DNA of 7,334 nt, from positions 1 through 7,334 of the forward strand of contig JAEWUH010000053.1 of assembly GCA_023397245.1 (NCBI GenBank), in the 5' to 3' direction. The notes below the pieces were generated by a model. The model made no database searches. It saw nothing but the letters and a program-made list of their open reading frames with translations, and was not told the DNA's origin. How positions within the stretch are numbered: position 1 is the stretch's first letter; every line of letters starts with the position of its first letter. This DNA comes from Bacillota bacterium (GTDB lineage: Bacteria > Bacillota > Clostridia > Oscillospirales > Acutalibacteraceae). Shown here one piece after another: positions 6,412-7,334 of this stretch. The translations under genes and the position numbers were made by a program.

Positions 6412-6537
6412 ATGCCATATGATCCGTTTTCGCAGGAGTTTCTTTTAATGCTCGAAAATCCGACCAAGGCTATTTTTGCGGCGATGGTCTCCGGCGCTTT
6501 GCTGGGATTCTTGAGAGGGCTGCGAATAAGGCCGTAG
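6412..6537 (+). CDS. Candidate small membrane peptide, 41 aa, unknown function
   Basis: Reading from ATG at 6412 gives MPYDPFSQEFLLMLENP, then a hydrophobic segment KAIFAAMVSGALLGFL (about residues 20-35) and a basic tail RGLRIRP. This is the layout of a single-pass small membrane peptide with a positively charged C-terminus. GGGGG (6401-6405) lies 6 nt upstream as a plausible ribosome binding site. A second in-frame ATG at 6406 would add two residues but overlaps the spacing window. A promoter-like TATAAT lies just upstream. It is convergent with the LysM-CAP gene, with stops 11 bp apart. I do not recognise the family. Its size and layout recall small membrane-acting peptides such as type I toxins, but no defining motif is present. 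Confidence 0.5.
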   Translation: MPYDPFSQEFLLMLENPTKAIFAAMVSGALLGFLRGLRIRP

Positions 6538-6550
6538 TGCAATTACGGTC
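6530..6550. terminator. Short dyad between convergent stop codons, possible weak bidirectional terminator
   Basis: GGCCGTA (6530-6536) can pair with TACGGTC (6544-6550) around a 7-nt loop, with one G-U pair in the plus-strand RNA. It spans the TAG of the small gene and reaches the stop of the opposing gene. No strong T-run follows on either strand, so efficient termination is doubtful. Confidence 0.3.
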
Positions 6551-7169
6551 AATAGGGCTTTATAAACATCTGTGTCCAGTAGATGGTGCCGTTGGCCTTT
6601 TTGGCCGCGCCCACACCCGTCTGCGTATAGGCTGCCGACAGAATGTTGGCCCTGTGCCCCGGGGAGTTCATCCAGGCGGTAACGACCTCCTGCGGCGTTC
6701 TCTGCCCGTAGGCAATATTTTCGCCGGCGGCGGAAAACTTCAGCCCGAAGTTCTGCATCATGGTAAACGGCGAGCCGTAGGTTGGGGAAGTATGCGAAAA
6801 ATAGTTTTTGTTGATCATGTCCTGCGATTTGTACCGCGCCACACGCGCGAGCTGCCAGTTGGTGGTAAGCGCGGGCAGTCCCCGCTTAGTGCGTTCCAGA
6901 TTGATCAGCCTTGTTACCTCGTCTTCATAAGATTTGAGGGAACTGGCTGCGGGAATATTGACTTTTTGCCCCGGATAAATCATACTTGGATTGCTGAGCT
7001 GCGGATTTGCCTTAATCAATTCGGAAATTCCGATTTCGTACCGTACCGCGATCTTCCACAGGATGTCGCCGCTGACGACGGTATATGTGGTCGCCTGCGC
7101 GAACGCGGCGGTTGAAATAAAGAATGTGCCGATTAAGGTTATTAAAAATGTGGTAAACTTCTTTTTCAT
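6549..7169 (-). CDS. Secreted LysM and CAP/SCP domain protein (YkwD-like)
   Basis: Exported protein predicted to bind cell wall or spore peptidoglycan. Residues 1-24 are a signal peptide (MKKK, hydrophobic core, AFA before the likely cleavage site). One LysM motif covers about 28-72 (TYTVVSGDILWKIA to IYPGQKVNIP). A CAP domain covers about 80-206 and keeps the cavity residues His126 (YFSHTSP), Glu150 (AGENIAYG), Glu161 and His172 (NSPGHRANIL). The protein has 206 residues and appears complete. The start is supported by GAGGTGA (plus-strand 7176-7182), 6 nt upstream on the minus strand. This architecture is common in clostridia and bacilli, and some relatives are linked to spore envelopes, but the biochemical activity of bacterial CAP domains is largely undefined. 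It is transcribed toward the sugar operon and looks functionally unrelated to it. Confidence 0.93.
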   Translation of the reverse strand: MKKKFTTFLITLIGTFFISTAAFAQATTYTVVSGDILWKIAVRYEIGISELIKANPQLSNPSMIYPGQKVNIPAASSLKSYEDEVTRLINLERTKRGLPALTTNWQLARVARYKSQDMINKNYFSHTSPTYGSPFTMMQNFGLKFSAAGENIAYGQRTPQEVVTAWMNSPGHRANILSAAYTQTGVGAAKKANGTIYWTQMFIKPY

Positions 7170-7334
7170 TCAATATCACCTCGTTTTTATTGTCCGCATA
7201 AACGGGGCAAATATCAGAGCGGCGGGCTGCATAAATTTGTAAGAAATCGAACGCAGGCAGCGGTCACATATAAAATAATTTAAAATCATTTCATAAAATT
7301 TTCCGTTTTTTCACACTATTTTCACTTATATATG
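7170..7334 (-). promoter_or_regulatory. AT-rich upstream region of the LysM-CAP gene
   Basis: This 165-bp stretch holds the ribosome binding site of the minus-strand gene and no gene of its own that I can support. A possible minus-strand promoter is ATGAAA (plus-strand 7289-7294) and TATATG (plus-strand 7267-7272) with a 16-bp spacer. Each hexamer matches the sigma-A consensus at four of six positions, so this is weak. Near the window edge TTTTCAC occurs twice (7308-7314 and 7319-7325), 11 bp apart. Confidence 0.3.

Noticed and set aside
6537..7115. Plus-strand open frame opposite the LysM-CAP gene
   Set aside because: The minus strand encodes a complete signal peptide, LysM and CAP domains with a good ribosome binding site; the plus-strand frame has none of these.

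Overview
The window looks like part of a Gram-positive, low-to-mid GC Clostridia-type chromosome. The signs are purine-rich AGGAGG-type Shine-Dalgarno sites, a lipoprotein rather than a free periplasmic binding protein, a TTG start behind a perfect ribosome binding site, and a secreted LysM-CAP protein of the kind common in spore-forming Firmicutes. Genus cannot be fixed from this sequence. An Oscillospiraceae-like clostridium is a guess from codon style only.

Positions 9-6156 hold six same-strand genes that read as one carbohydrate uptake and catabolism operon. They are a sugar-binding lipoprotein, a duplicated-domain sugar ABC ATPase, an RbsC-type permease, the N-terminal and C-terminal halves of a split transketolase, and a divergent RpiB/LacAB-type sugar-phosphate isomerase. 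Gaps are 2 to 54 bp except for 169 bp between the binding protein and the ATPase, which holds a long hairpin. A strong rho-independent terminator at about 6223-6270 closes the operon. The importer would bring in a small monosaccharide, the isomerase would interconvert a ketose and aldose phosphate, and the transketolase would move the two-carbon unit into central metabolism. No kinase, dehydrogenase or regulator is present, so the sugar is not defined. The binding protein and isomerase both differ from ribose-type relatives at recognised ligand positions, so a ribose label should be avoided.

Positions 6271-6550 hold a probable promoter with an exact TATAAT, embedded in a perfect 9-bp inverted repeat with a 6-bp spacer. 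A candidate 41-codon gene for a small membrane peptide follows (6412-6537). It runs convergently into a minus-strand gene (6549-7169) for a secreted protein with a signal peptide, one LysM and a CAP/SCP (YkwD-like) domain. The last 165 bp are AT-rich upstream DNA for that gene.

Most of the window is a recognisable sugar operon. The parts most worth a second look are the unknown substrate (split transketolase plus atypical isomerase plus altered binding pocket), the palindromic promoter, and the small peptide it appears to drive. I see no mobile element, CRISPR array, tRNA or rRNA.
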